Source: Anaerolineaceae bacterium (GTDB taxonomy: Bacteria; Chloroflexota; Anaerolineae; Aggregatilineales; Phototrophicaceae). Taken from it: 64,000 nucleotides of DNA. Made by a program: the position numbers and the translations under genes. Every line of letters starts with the position of its first letter. Position 1 is the first letter of the stretch. The notes beneath the pieces were generated by a model. It was not told the origin of the DNA and made no database searches. It was given only the letters and a program-made list of their open reading frames with translations. Location of the stretch: contig WGMX01000009.1 of assembly GCA_016124855.1 (NCBI GenBank), positions 124,001-188,000 on the forward strand, written 5' to 3'. This document shows, in pieces, positions 1-8,894 of the stretch.

Positions 1-747
1 ACCGTCGTATACCACACACATGAAGTGATGTAAGCCGACTGATAGGACAAATACATCCTTTTCATCACCATCATAAAAATGAATGGTTTGGGCTTGCCCA
101 CCGACGAGCGGTGACATTTCGATGGTGGTCATCACCGTGGGTATGAGGGCTTTGGTCAGCAGCTCGCGGTCAAGATAACCCGGCGCGCCATCTTCCAGCA
201 GCACTTCGCCGTTTCGTGCCGACAGGATGATCGCCATAGCGCCGACATCTACCAACATCTGCTTAATAATCGCACGGGCATTTTGTAAATTGAGCGGCGG
301 CAGCGGGCCGTGATCAATAACCGTGGGCGCATTATTGGCAACTGTTCGCGCGGCCTCAATGATATTCTCGCCTTTCAAACCGGCGATAAAGACGCGTAAT
401 AATTGGTGTATATCGACTGGCCGCCTTAGATATACAAAGGGTGGCTCGCCATCGGTTTCTTCATCTACGGTTTCAGGATCATCTTCAGTGGCAAGGATGA
501 GCACGGCGGTTTGAGGGGCAATCTGCTTAACCTCAAGCGCCAGAATCAAACCTTGAATTTCATCATCAAGTTCCCAATTCATGATGATCAAATTGGCATC
601 GCTATGTCGTAGTTCTTCCAGTGCATCAGCTCCGGTGGGTGTATCAACCTGAATAATTGATATACCGAGCAAATCCGTAGCGCTGCGTACGATTCGCGAA
701 ATATTTTGCGTAGGGTCTACTGTAATGACTCGCGGCAGAGAGGGCAT
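1..747 (-). CDS. Receiver-like plus roadblock/LC7-type regulatory protein (C-terminus off window)
   Basis: The minus-strand frame from the ATG at 747 is open for all 249 codons to the window edge, so the stop lies outside. Residues 1 to about 120 resemble a response-regulator receiver fold (N-terminal MPSLPRVITVDPTQN, then a strand ending LIIMNWEL where the phosphoacceptor Asp would be, here Asn). From about 150 onward the pattern resembles a roadblock/LC7 module (segments LVDVGAMAIILSARNGEVLL and FVLSVGLHHFMCVVYDG). Such proteins usually act as small-GTPase or signalling partners in the cytoplasm; that role is inferred. No DNA-binding domain is seen in the visible part. The apparent lack of the phospho-Asp suggests a pseudo-receiver. 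Confidence 0.6.
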   Translation of the reverse strand, partial: MPSLPRVITVDPTQNISRIVRSATDLLGISIIQVDTPTGADALEELRHSDANLIIMNWELDDEIQGLILALEVKQIAPQTAVLILATEDDPETVDEETDGEPPFVYLRRPVDIHQLLRVFIAGLKGENIIEAARTVANNAPTVIDHGPLPPLNLQNARAIIKQMLVDVGAMAIILSARNGEVLLEDGAPGYLDRELLTKALIPTVMTTIEMSPLVGGQAQTIHFYDGDEKDVFVLSVGLHHFMCVVYDG

Positions 748-908
748 ATTTAATAGGCGATGCGGTCAAAATCAGATTGCTGATGACCTCATATTCGCCT
801 CCACTCCTTTCCGAATTGGCTGCAATAATTATTATACTGCACTTCAGTACATCGGAAAGGTGCTTAAACGGGACAATGAATTAAGATTTGAGTGGTACTT
901 TCGTCCTT

Positions 909-1268
909 TTATACAGGGCAAGTCCAGCGATGCCGCATCATTTCGAGGTCATGTAAAGTCAATCCATTGCAATAATTGGGCTTTGCTTTGTAATAATGTA
1001 CCGAGTTGTTGTGCGCTTTGTGGTAAGTGGTTTCTTGGGTGAAAACGTAAGCGATCCACTGTAAGATGCGGACGTGCAGCGGTTCACAGGCGGTTACCGG
1101 GCTCGTGATGCTGTCGAAGTCGTCATCGAACGCAAAGCTAGCTGTTGGTTGAACAGCTCTCATTTGAATTTGAGTCCATGCGGAATCCCTCGCTTGCTTG
1201 GTCAACATGAGTTCGTTGTTGAGACTATTTTTGATCCAATTGTCAAACTGTTTATCGCGCATATCCAT
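909..1268 (-). CDS. Small protein coupled to ECF sigma factor, possible anti-sigma factor
   Basis: A 119-residue protein starting inside the last codons of the sigma gene: the ATG at 1268 lies within the sigma frame, with GAGG six bases upstream, which implies translational coupling. The N-terminal third (WIKNSLNNELMLTKQARDSA) is helical and amphipathic, as in the sigma-binding region of anti-sigma factors. I see no transmembrane helix and no HxxxCxxC zinc motif, so it would be a soluble, non-ZAS type if it is an anti-sigma at all. Position is the main evidence. Alternative starts are GTG 1280 and ATG 1262. Confidence 0.5.
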   Translation of the reverse strand: MDMRDKQFDNWIKNSLNNELMLTKQARDSAWTQIQMRAVQPTASFAFDDDFDSITSPVTACEPLHVRILQWIAYVFTQETTYHKAHNNSVHYYKAKPNYCNGLTLHDLEMMRHRWTCPV

Positions 1269-1845
1269 GTGCAACCTCACCGGTCAAATGTGTTGTTTCG
1301 AGTTGGTGACGTAGGTTTTCACGGGCGTAATGTAAACGGCTCTTAACCGTACCTAACGGACAATCGAGAATATCGGCTATTTCCTCGAGACTCAATCCAC
1401 TCAAATAATGAAGCGCCACCACAACACGTTGATTCAAATTGAGCTGGCCGATAGCGTCGCGCACTTGTCGCTGCGTCTCACTGTGTTCCGCTAAATGATC
1501 AGGCGATAACCAATTGGGACTGATGAGACGGTCAACCATACCATCTAATGATATTGTACGCTTCTTTTGGCGTGTGACCCATGAATAGCTTAAATTAACG
1601 GTCACGCGGTATAACCAAGGAATAAGGGGGAGAGAGGTATCGATACGGTTAGCATAACGGTGAATTTTTAAGAAACATTCTTGGGCGATGTCTTCTGCGG
1701 CTGCGTTATCTTGTGTGATGACAACGGCTGAACGATAAACCTGAGCGTAATAACGGTCAAACAGATGTCCCAGTGCGTCCAAATCATTTTCGCGAATTCG
1801 CTCGATAAAATGTGCGTCACTGAGTTCATTTTCCAATTCGGGCAT
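1252..1845 (-). CDS. ECF-family RNA polymerase sigma factor
   Basis: This 197-residue protein has the two-domain ECF layout. Sigma region 2 spans about residues 12-85 (LGHLFDRYYAQVYRSA, then DIAQECFLKIHRY and PWLYRVTVNL). Sigma region 4 spans about residues 130-180, with the helix-turn-helix LSLEEIADILDCPLGTVKSR. It would direct RNA polymerase to a small alternative regulon. A short overlapping gene follows and may encode its regulator. No long C-terminal extension is present. The cognate signal cannot be told from this sequence. Confidence 0.92.
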   Translation of the reverse strand: MPELENELSDAHFIERIRENDLDALGHLFDRYYAQVYRSAVVITQDNAAAEDIAQECFLKIHRYANRIDTSLPLIPWLYRVTVNLSYSWVTRQKKRTISLDGMVDRLISPNWLSPDHLAEHSETQRQVRDAIGQLNLNQRVVVALHYLSGLSLEEIADILDCPLGTVKSRLHYARENLRHQLETTHLTGEVAHGYAR

Positions 1846-2109
1846 GTTAACTTACCCTCGTGATATATGTAGAAAGCAGGGTTACGAGACAATAACCCTA
1901 TAAATTTATCTTAAACATCTCTACTTGTAAGCCCTGAAAAAGGTTCAAAATGCTCATGAAGGATTATCACCTTACTTATGAACGGGTTAACCTTGTTACT
2001 CGATGTTCAGAAATATTAGTGGATTATCTCGCAGCTTTTAAGTGGGGCAGTCGTTGGGCAGCGGTGTATAAAATCTGTTAGGATAAACTCCAGTTAATAA
2101 GGAAACGTA

Positions 2110-2517
2110 ATGAAAACACGATTTGGATTTGTGCCGCTGCGCTTGTTAGTCTTAGTGGCATGGGGAGCGTTAGCCATTATTCTCACTACGCAATCCGACC
2201 GCCTGCCACTGGTTCATTTGATGACCAGTACAATTGGCAGCACCGAATTTGGTGATGCATTGGGACATGCTGGATTATTTGGCGTGTTAACTTTCGCCGT
2301 TTATATGGCGCTGGCAATCTGTCTCAAACGCGAATGGGCTTTGCCCCTAACAATGGGCATTGTTCTAGCGTTAGGTGGCCTGACCGAGCTTTCGCAGTTT
2401 GGCGTTTGGCATCGTGCGCCATCCATTAGTGACTTATTAGCCAATTCGTTAGGTGTGTTTATTGTTGGATTCACCATGAGCTACCTCTCCATGCTCCGTT
2501 CGCGTCACTTATCATAA
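2110..2517 (+). CDS. VanZ-like membrane protein
   Basis: A 135-residue, four-helix membrane protein. The family signature is visible as a polar/His segment between helices 1 and 2 (FGDALGHAGLFGVL) and as the E-x-x-Q segment GGLTELSQFGVWHRAPSISD near the C-terminus, where acidic and aromatic residues typical of VanZ-like proteins occur. AAGGAAA lies upstream of the ATG. VanZ-type proteins are linked to teicoplanin resistance or cell-envelope physiology, but most members have no proven function. It sits 10 bp upstream of a penicillin-binding protein gene, which fits an envelope role. Confidence 0.8.
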   Translation: MKTRFGFVPLRLLVLVAWGALAIILTTQSDRLPLVHLMTSTIGSTEFGDALGHAGLFGVLTFAVYMALAICLKREWALPLTMGIVLALGGLTELSQFGVWHRAPSISDLLANSLGVFIVGFTMSYLSMLRSRHLS

Positions 2518-2527
2518 ATAAACTGCC

Positions 2528-5029
2528 GTGTTCATTTTTCGCAGACTTGCCCATCTTTCTCGCCGCCGTAAAATACTACTGAGCCTCACAACCGTATTGG
2601 TCGCAGGCGGCATATTCATTTACTTCTGGTTATTTGCTGATCTGCCATCAATTGACCGGCTGCAAGCAGGACTCGCGTTACCGTCAACCCGCATTTATGA
2701 CCGAAACGGTCAGCTTCTTTATGAAATTCTTCCCTCTGAAGGCGGGCGAAACACAGCCTTGCCCTTAAGCGACATACCCAAACACTGTATTCAAGCCGTC
2801 ATCGCGACGGAGGATGCTAACTTCTACAACCATCCGGGCGTTGACATCACAGGCATTGTACGTGCCTTTTGGATTGACTTGCGCGGCGGCGAGATTGTGG
2901 CGGGTGGAAGCACCATCACCCAGCAAGTCGCGCGTAACCTTCTGTTTGACCCTGAACAGCGTGCCGAGCGCAGCCTGCGCCGAAAATTGCGGGAAAGTAT
3001 TCTGGCGCTGCGATTGCAAAACGCCTATAGCAAAGACGATGTGCTGGCTTTGTATCTCAACCAGAGTTATTTCGGTAATCTGGCTTACGGTATCGAAGGT
3101 GCGGCGCGCGCCTATTTCGGCAAATCCGCGCGAGAACTTTCACTGTCAGAATGTTCGCTTTTAGCTGGACTTGTGCAAGCCCCTGCTGTTTACGACCCGT
3201 TGACAAACCTTCAAGCGGCTAAAGATCGACGCGATGCCGTTTTAGAATTGATGGTCAAGAATAATTATTTAACCAGCGAAGATGCAGCAGTTGCTAAACA
3301 GGACACGCTGCAATTTGCAGCCAGCCCATTCCCTATTAAAGCGCCGCATTTTGTCATGGCGGTGTGGAAGCAGTTGCAGCGCGATTATCCCGAAGCCCTT
3401 TATAACGGTGGGCTTGAGGTCACGACAACCGTTGATCTGAACTGGCAAAACAGCGCCGAAGCCATTGCACGCCAGCAGTTGTATTCCCTCAATAATCCAG
3501 TTTTCGAGGGTAAAGTGCCTGCTAATGCCCACAACGCCGCATTGGTCGCGATTGATCCTTACAATGGGCAGGTACTTACCATGTTAGGCAGCCCCGATTA
3601 CTTTGACGAGTCGATTGACGGGGCAGTCAACGCAGCAGTAGCGCTCCGCCAACCCGGCAGTGCATTGAAGCCTTTTACCTATGCGGCGGCTTTTGACCCC
3701 ACCAAATCTAATCCTTGGACGGCGGCAACAATGCTCTTAGATGTCAAAACGCCGTTCATCACACGCAAGCTGGAAAGTTATACGCCGGCCAACTTTGGTT
3801 TAGTGGAACACGGTCCTGTTTCGGCGCGTGAAGCCTTAGCCTCTTCTTTTAATATTCCGGCGGTCGTCACGCTTGACCATATCGGTTTGCAAACTTTGGT
3901 GGAACTGTTGAAGCGGGCCGGGGTCGAGACGCTGGCACAAAATACCAACATCGACCTCGCCATTACCTTGGGCGGCGGTGAAGTGCGTTTGCTGGATTTA
4001 ACACAGGCTTACAGTATTTTTCCCAACGGTGGTTATCGCGTCCAGCCGACGTTTATTCTGAAAGTTGTCGATCATAACAGTAAGGTTCTGTATCAGTGGC
4101 ACCCTCCGCCGCTCACAACTCGGGTTATTGATCCACGTGTGGCCTATATCATCACCAATATTCTCAGCGATAACGGCGCGCGTATACCAGCCTTCGGTCC
4201 GAACAGTGCCTTGAATATCGGTCGTCCTGCTGCCGCTAAAACCGGAACAACAACTGATTTCCGCGACAATTGGATTGTTGGCTATACACCGAATCTGGTG
4301 GTTGGGGTATGGGTAGGCAATGCTGATAACGAGGCCATGGTTAATGTAACCGGTGTCAGCGGCGCAGCGCCCATCTGGAATGCCTTTATTCGGGACGTGC
4401 TGGTAGGACAGCCTGAAGTTCCATTTAAGGAACCGCCGGGTATCGTTCATCAAACGGTTTGTGCGACCAGCGGCTTACTGCCAACACCCGAATGCCCTCT
4501 GACAAAGGATGAGGTGTTTGTTGACGGTACTGTTCCGACAAAGTCGGATAATTTATATCAGGCCTTCGTCATTGATAAACAAACGGGCTACTTAGCGGAT
4601 GATTCGACACCTCAAGATCGACGGCAGTCACAGGTCTATCTGGTACTGCCGCAGGAAGCGCGGGATTGGGCATTACGAAACGGTATTCGCCCACCGCCGC
4701 ACAATGCGCCTATCCAAATCACCGATAATAAGACCGGTTTACGGCTGCTTGCGCCTGATCCTTACACTATATTTCAGTTGAGTCCTTTAATTCCGGCGGA
4801 TACACAGCGCTTGCGTCTAACAGTTGCCGCGCCCTCCGGTACACAATCCGTCACCTATCGGATGGACAATCAGGTTATTGGTCAAGTCGATGCTTCACCG
4901 TGGGTTGTGTGGTGGCAGTTAGCACTTGGCGATCACGAGTTGGTCGCTACCGCCACCATGAGTGATGGCACTCTGCAAACCAGCAGCCCTGTAAAGTTCA
5001 GTGTCACCAATTACGTGCCTCCCGCATAA
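2528..5029 (+). CDS. Bifunctional penicillin-binding protein (GT51 transglycosylase + transpeptidase), PBP1C-like
   Basis: An 833-residue class A PBP starting at GTG. It has a short cytoplasmic tail and one signal-anchor helix (residues about 16-37). The glycosyltransferase domain carries the catalytic Glu95 in ATEDANFYNHPG and the motif GGSTITQQVARNL. The transpeptidase domain has the nucleophile S378xxK381 (PGSALKPF), SFN as the second motif and KTG at 571-573. The C-terminal ~130 residues, after CATSGLLPTPECP, form a beta-rich domain like the PBP1C C-terminal domain. It would polymerise and crosslink peptidoglycan at the outer face of the membrane. It forms a unit with the VanZ-like gene upstream. 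Confidence 0.93.
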   Translation: MFIFRRLAHLSRRRKILLSLTTVLVAGGIFIYFWLFADLPSIDRLQAGLALPSTRIYDRNGQLLYEILPSEGGRNTALPLSDIPKHCIQAVIATEDANFYNHPGVDITGIVRAFWIDLRGGEIVAGGSTITQQVARNLLFDPEQRAERSLRRKLRESILALRLQNAYSKDDVLALYLNQSYFGNLAYGIEGAARAYFGKSARELSLSECSLLAGLVQAPAVYDPLTNLQAAKDRRDAVLELMVKNNYLTSEDAAVAKQDTLQFAASPFPIKAPHFVMAVWKQLQRDYPEALYNGGLEVTTTVDLNWQNSAEAIARQQLYSLNNPVFEGKVPANAHNAALVAIDPYNGQVLTMLGSPDYFDESIDGAVNAAVALRQPGSALKPFTYAAAFDPTKSNPWTAATMLLDVKTPFITRKLESYTPANFGLVEHGPVSAREALASSFNIPAVVTLDHIGLQTLVELLKRAGVETLAQNTNIDLAITLGGGEVRLLDLTQAYSIFPNGGYRVQPTFILKVVDHNSKVLYQWHPPPLTTRVIDPRVAYIITNILSDNGARIPAFGPNSALNIGRPAAAKTGTTTDFRDNWIVGYTPNLVVGVWVGNADNEAMVNVTGVSGAAPIWNAFIRDVLVGQPEVPFKEPPGIVHQTVCATSGLLPTPECPLTKDEVFVDGTVPTKSDNLYQAFVIDKQTGYLADDSTPQDRRQSQVYLVLPQEARDWALRNGIRPPPHNAPIQITDNKTGLRLLAPDPYTIFQLSPLIPADTQRLRLTVAAPSGTQSVTYRMDNQVIGQVDASPWVVWWQLALGDHELVATATMSDGTLQTSSPVKFSVTNYVPPA

Positions 5030-5137
5030 CCTAAATAAGCAAGCCCTTAGCGTTATTCCCCCCACTTGGCTATATCTTGACACCACTTGGTCACTCCGCT
5101 ATTTTTGAGATGTAAGTTGTTCGATAGGACGATCAAT

Positions 5138-6418
5138 ATGCAAATCAAACGGGATTATTCACAACCGTTCTTTAGCAGTCGCCGTCGCAGCCGTGTGACG
5201 GGACGTTTTTTGTTCTTTTATGGCCTTCTAATCGGGGGATTTCTGGTATTCGTCAGTGCTCAATACGGCAAGCTCCAAATGGTCGCGCTTGGTGCGGTTG
5301 GTCTAGCGCCTACGCCGACGGCATTTGCCAGTGTATGGGCAGCACAGGGTTATGACTTGTTTTTACAGGGTAAAATGGAAGAGGCTGCCGCCGCTTATTC
5401 ACAAGCCGTTAGCCAAGAACCGGATAACATCAATTATCTGTATGAGTACGGGCGTACGCTGATTGAACTGGATCGACCTGCGAGTCTTGCTCAAAATCGA
5501 CCCAAAGCAGATTCAGAACTGGCTAATGAATTGGGCGACCATGCCATTGAAGTCGCGCCGCAGGATGTGCGGGCTTATACCTTGAAGGCCAAAGCGCTGG
5601 TCTGGTTGGATGATTCGCAATCCGCCATTCCCTTTGCGCTTAAGGGCTATGAAATTAATAACAACTTCTCGCCGCTGCTGGCGGTGTTAGCCCGTGCTTA
5701 TACGGATATCGGTCGCTACCAGCAGGGCTTGGATTACGGTCAGGCAGCAGTTGATGCAGACCCTAAAAATGTTGATGCCCATCGTGGTTTTGCGATTGCG
5801 CTTATTCTGGTCGGTCGGCGTGACGAAGCCATCAAAGAACTCGAAGATGCCATTAACATCAGTCCGAATCTAACGGCGCCTTACTTTGAATTGGCAGGGC
5901 AGTACAAGGGCGCTAACCGGCTGGAAGACGCGATTGCCGCTTATGAAAAGGTGCTGACGATTCAGCCGCGAAATGCGAAAGCGCTGCTTCGTTTGTGTGA
6001 AACCTATACGCAGGTTGGTCAAAATGATCAAGCGGAAGGTTTTTGTGACGATGCCTTGACGATTGATCCTTCCTATGCCGATGCTTATAAAGCGCGCGGC
6101 GGTGTGCGTTTTCGCCGCCGAAACTATGAAGATGCTATTGTCGATTTCAAGGCCTGCCAAGCCAACGACTCAAAGGCTATCGAATGCTACTATCAACAAG
6201 GGTTAGCTTATTATTACATCGGTGGCCCTGCGAATTGTGACTCGGCATGGCAGCTTCTTTCGGAGGCGCAAGGTCTCAAACCACCGCCTGAACCTCAAAT
6301 CATGACCATTATCCAAACCGGTTTGAAGCTTGTCACCGAAAACTGCGTCAAATATACCAACCGCGCGGTTCCAACGGTTGAGCCGACGGCTGTTGTTCCG
6401 ACACCAATAGGGAGTTAG
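5138..6418 (+). CDS. Membrane-anchored TPR protein A
   Basis: A 426-residue protein with one N-terminal transmembrane helix (about residues 20-40 from this start) and then a long TPR array (for example GMEEAAAAYSQAVSQEPDN-like units repeating every 34 residues) to near the C-terminus. I chose ATG 5138, which has AGGA about seven bases upstream, over an in-frame TTG at 5087. TPR arrays bind other proteins, so this is probably a scaffold on the outer face of the membrane. It is followed three bases later by a second protein of the same design, suggesting a duplicated pair co-transcribed after the PBP gene. Confidence 0.85.
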   Translation: MQIKRDYSQPFFSSRRRSRVTGRFLFFYGLLIGGFLVFVSAQYGKLQMVALGAVGLAPTPTAFASVWAAQGYDLFLQGKMEEAAAAYSQAVSQEPDNINYLYEYGRTLIELDRPASLAQNRPKADSELANELGDHAIEVAPQDVRAYTLKAKALVWLDDSQSAIPFALKGYEINNNFSPLLAVLARAYTDIGRYQQGLDYGQAAVDADPKNVDAHRGFAIALILVGRRDEAIKELEDAINISPNLTAPYFELAGQYKGANRLEDAIAAYEKVLTIQPRNAKALLRLCETYTQVGQNDQAEGFCDDALTIDPSYADAYKARGGVRFRRRNYEDAIVDFKACQANDSKAIECYYQQGLAYYYIGGPANCDSAWQLLSEAQGLKPPPEPQIMTIIQTGLKLVTENCVKYTNRAVPTVEPTAVVPTPIGS

Positions 6419-6421
6419 TTC

Positions 6422-7735
6422 ATGTACCTAAAGACTCCCAAGCGCTATTCAAAAGGGAGACAGCGCCGCAGTCCGCTTTCTTTGCGCTGGTTGTGGTTAT
6501 GGGTATTGACACCGATTGTTCTAGTCGTGGGCATCCAACTGTATAAACGACGGGCAGAATTTGCGCCACCCGTACAAGAAGCGATTAGCAGTGTTATACA
6601 AAGTGTACAGAGCGGCGTTTCAACAGTTGTTGCGCCAACGGCCACCGCGACCGAAAATCCAACCGCAAAATTGAATTCGGCGGAAAATGATTGGCGCGAA
6701 GGGCGTATCGAAGCCGCCGTAAATAGTTATGAGGTCATTGTCAGCGCGCTGCCCAATGATGTAACAGTTCACAACCGGTTGGCCTATGGCCTTATCATGG
6801 AAGGACGCAACCAAGAAGCGCTGGCCGCATCTGAAGCAGCAGTGACTGCCAATCCGTTTTCGTCGGACGCATGGGCGTACCGGTCTTTGGCGCTTGATCG
6901 TAATGATCGTGCCGGGGAAGCTATTGCCAGTGCTTTACGCTCACTTGAACTCGACCCGAATAACGCCCGTGCGCTGGCCTTTTTAGCATTAGCCTATTAC
7001 AGTAACGGTAATTTTGAACTGGCTCAAAGCACCAGTGAGCAAGCCATCAATGTCGATTCGGGGAGCTTTGAAGCGCTCAATGTAAGGGGTGTCATCGCCC
7101 AGAGTATCGAGTTTGACCGTGAAGCAGCGAGGAAATATTATCAGGAAGCCTATGACATTGCGCCCAAAATACCGTATCTAGCGGTTGATCTGGCGAACAT
7201 TCTCTACACATTGGGTGTAAGCAGCGGTGATGCCGCAATACAAACCAAGAACCTTGATGATGCCATTTCCATTCTCAGTGATGTGATTGAAGTCAATCCG
7301 AAAAACGGGCTGGCTTTATTTGCCCTCGGAACACTTTATTTTCGTGGACAAGGGAATTTTTCTCAGGCTGCCGAAATGTTGAACCGCTGTGTGGATGCCA
7401 ACCCCGACAGCATTGATTGCAACGCCTATCTCGGGCGGGTGCAAAGCAGTCTCGATGATAACGAGAGTGCCATCAAACACTTACAGAAAGCGATTGATTT
7501 GGGTTCGCAGTTCCCTTATTACTATTTCTGGTTGGGACGTTCGCAGAAATCGCTCGGTTTATGTACACAAGCCTTACCCAACTTGCGGCAATCACGAGAA
7601 CTCGCTGTGAAGGATGAAATTGAGGATGTAGTCAGCGCCGCTGATGATCTCATCCGCGAATGCGAAGCTGCAACTGGCATCTTTAGTTCTACGCCCGTAC
7701 CTGAATCAACAGCTGAGGCAACCCAAGCACCTTAA
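6422..7735 (+). CDS. Membrane-anchored TPR protein B
   Basis: A 437-residue protein: basic N-terminus (KTPKRYSKGRQRR), one transmembrane helix at about residues 23-40, a TATATENPTAK-type linker, then about eight TPR units ending near residue 420, and a Thr/Pro/Ser-rich tail. It has the same architecture as the preceding gene, with which it is nearly contiguous (stop to start three bases), so the two are probably paralogues from a tandem duplication and co-translated. The partner bound by the TPRs is unknown. Confidence 0.85.
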   Translation: MYLKTPKRYSKGRQRRSPLSLRWLWLWVLTPIVLVVGIQLYKRRAEFAPPVQEAISSVIQSVQSGVSTVVAPTATATENPTAKLNSAENDWREGRIEAAVNSYEVIVSALPNDVTVHNRLAYGLIMEGRNQEALAASEAAVTANPFSSDAWAYRSLALDRNDRAGEAIASALRSLELDPNNARALAFLALAYYSNGNFELAQSTSEQAINVDSGSFEALNVRGVIAQSIEFDREAARKYYQEAYDIAPKIPYLAVDLANILYTLGVSSGDAAIQTKNLDDAISILSDVIEVNPKNGLALFALGTLYFRGQGNFSQAAEMLNRCVDANPDSIDCNAYLGRVQSSLDDNESAIKHLQKAIDLGSQFPYYYFWLGRSQKSLGLCTQALPNLRQSRELAVKDEIEDVVSAADDLIRECEAATGIFSSTPVPESTAEATQAP

Positions 7736-7770
7736 GACTATTGTCAACGATACGTTAGCAAGGAATGACT

Positions 7771-7802
7771 CCCTTCTCCCTTGTTACTACGGGGGAGAAG
7801 GG
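7771..7802. repeat. CCCTTCTCCC hairpin (intergenic repeat, possible terminator)
   Basis: Ten-base arms CCCTTCTCCC (7771-7780) and GGGAGAAGGG (7793-7802), followed by TTGGGGATGAGGGGG. It lies between the ends of a plus-strand TPR gene and a minus-strand lipoprotein gene, so it may terminate transcription from either side, although there is no clean T tract. The wording resembles an intergenic hairpin motif common in many bacterial genomes; that resemblance is from memory. Confidence 0.5.
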
Positions 7803-7845
7803 TTGGGGATGAGGGGGTCAAGAGCATTCCGTTTTCACGCGAGCA

Positions 7846-8844
7846 CTACGGACTCGGATCAGCGCAGCTTGGTAAATCACCCGCGTTACGCGGCCAAGTG
7901 CGTCCGTAAAACGCCAGATATTCCGAAACGTGGGTTGACCAATAGGTTTCATCATGATTGCCCACCGGATTAATAACATAGGTGTGGGCGATTCCGCGTT
8001 CAGTCAGGCGGCTGGAAAACAACTCTAACAAGGTGCCGGATGGGTCTTGTGCGCCGTTATCAATGTACATCCGCAGCTTGGCATCCGGCAGGAACGATGA
8101 ATCATTTGCTAATTCCAGTGGATTAAATGCCGGCGGCACTTCGTTCAAATCCTGCGTCATATAAGCACTGTGTCCACCGAGAATACCAAAAAGGTCGGGA
8201 TGGCGCATTCCGATGCTGTAAGCCCAGAATCCCCCGCGTGAAACCCCGCCTAGCGCTCGATGATCGCGATTATTCCACGTGCAGAAATCACGCTCGATAG
8301 CTGGCATTAGTTCATCTAAAACAACCGTTTCATAAGCCGGATCAGGTGGAAAAAAGGGGTTGTTGCCGATTGTGCCGGTGTAAGGCATGACGATAATCAT
8401 CGGTGGCAGGATACCCAATTGGAAACCCTGATCTTCGCTTTTCAGGATACCGAGTTTTTCCCACTCGTCCTCTTTTTGTCCCGCGCCATGAAAGAGAATC
8501 ACATAGGGATAGCGCTTCTGCGTTTTCTGGTAACAGGGTGGCACATACACCCGGTAACGCAGGTTTTCATCGGCGACCGTACTCTTGAATTGGTCAATCT
8601 TGATCATTTGCCCTGCTGGTTCATCGCAAGCTGGAGAAGTTGCCGATGGCAGTACAATGGGTGTTAAGGTCGGAACAGGTGTGATGGTCGCTTCGGGCGT
8701 TGCAGTTGGGGGAGGTGTGGCGCTGGGTACAGCTGTAATTATGAGTACCGCCGGAGTCGGTTGGCTGCTCAATGGATCACAGCCGACGATCAAAAACGTT
8801 AAAATCAGGATAAGGGTTGGGATTAGTGGTTTGTTTTGGCGCAT
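7846..8844 (-). CDS. Secreted lipoprotein esterase (alpha/beta hydrolase, esterase D/enterochelin-esterase-like)
   Basis: A 332-residue protein with a lipoprotein signal peptide and lipobox ending LIVGC at about residue 22, then a Thr/Pro-rich linker (VPSATPPPTATPEA), then an alpha/beta hydrolase domain from about residue 90. The nucleophile elbow is GGVSRGGFWA and the likely catalytic His is in VGNHDETYW. An HGAGQKEDEWEK segment supplies the oxyanion-hole region. It is probably an outer-face ester hydrolase. The substrate cannot be deduced. It is divergently transcribed from the HAD phosphatase, with only 50 bp between the starts. Confidence 0.82.
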   Translation of the reverse strand: MRQNKPLIPTLILILTFLIVGCDPLSSQPTPAVLIITAVPSATPPPTATPEATITPVPTLTPIVLPSATSPACDEPAGQMIKIDQFKSTVADENLRYRVYVPPCYQKTQKRYPYVILFHGAGQKEDEWEKLGILKSEDQGFQLGILPPMIIVMPYTGTIGNNPFFPPDPAYETVVLDELMPAIERDFCTWNNRDHRALGGVSRGGFWAYSIGMRHPDLFGILGGHSAYMTQDLNEVPPAFNPLELANDSSFLPDAKLRMYIDNGAQDPSGTLLELFSSRLTERGIAHTYVINPVGNHDETYWSTHVSEYLAFYGRTWPRNAGDLPSCADPSP

Positions 8845-8894
8845 AGTCTGCTATTATATCGCTAATCAACCAAAGAAAAACCTCGTAATGGTCT

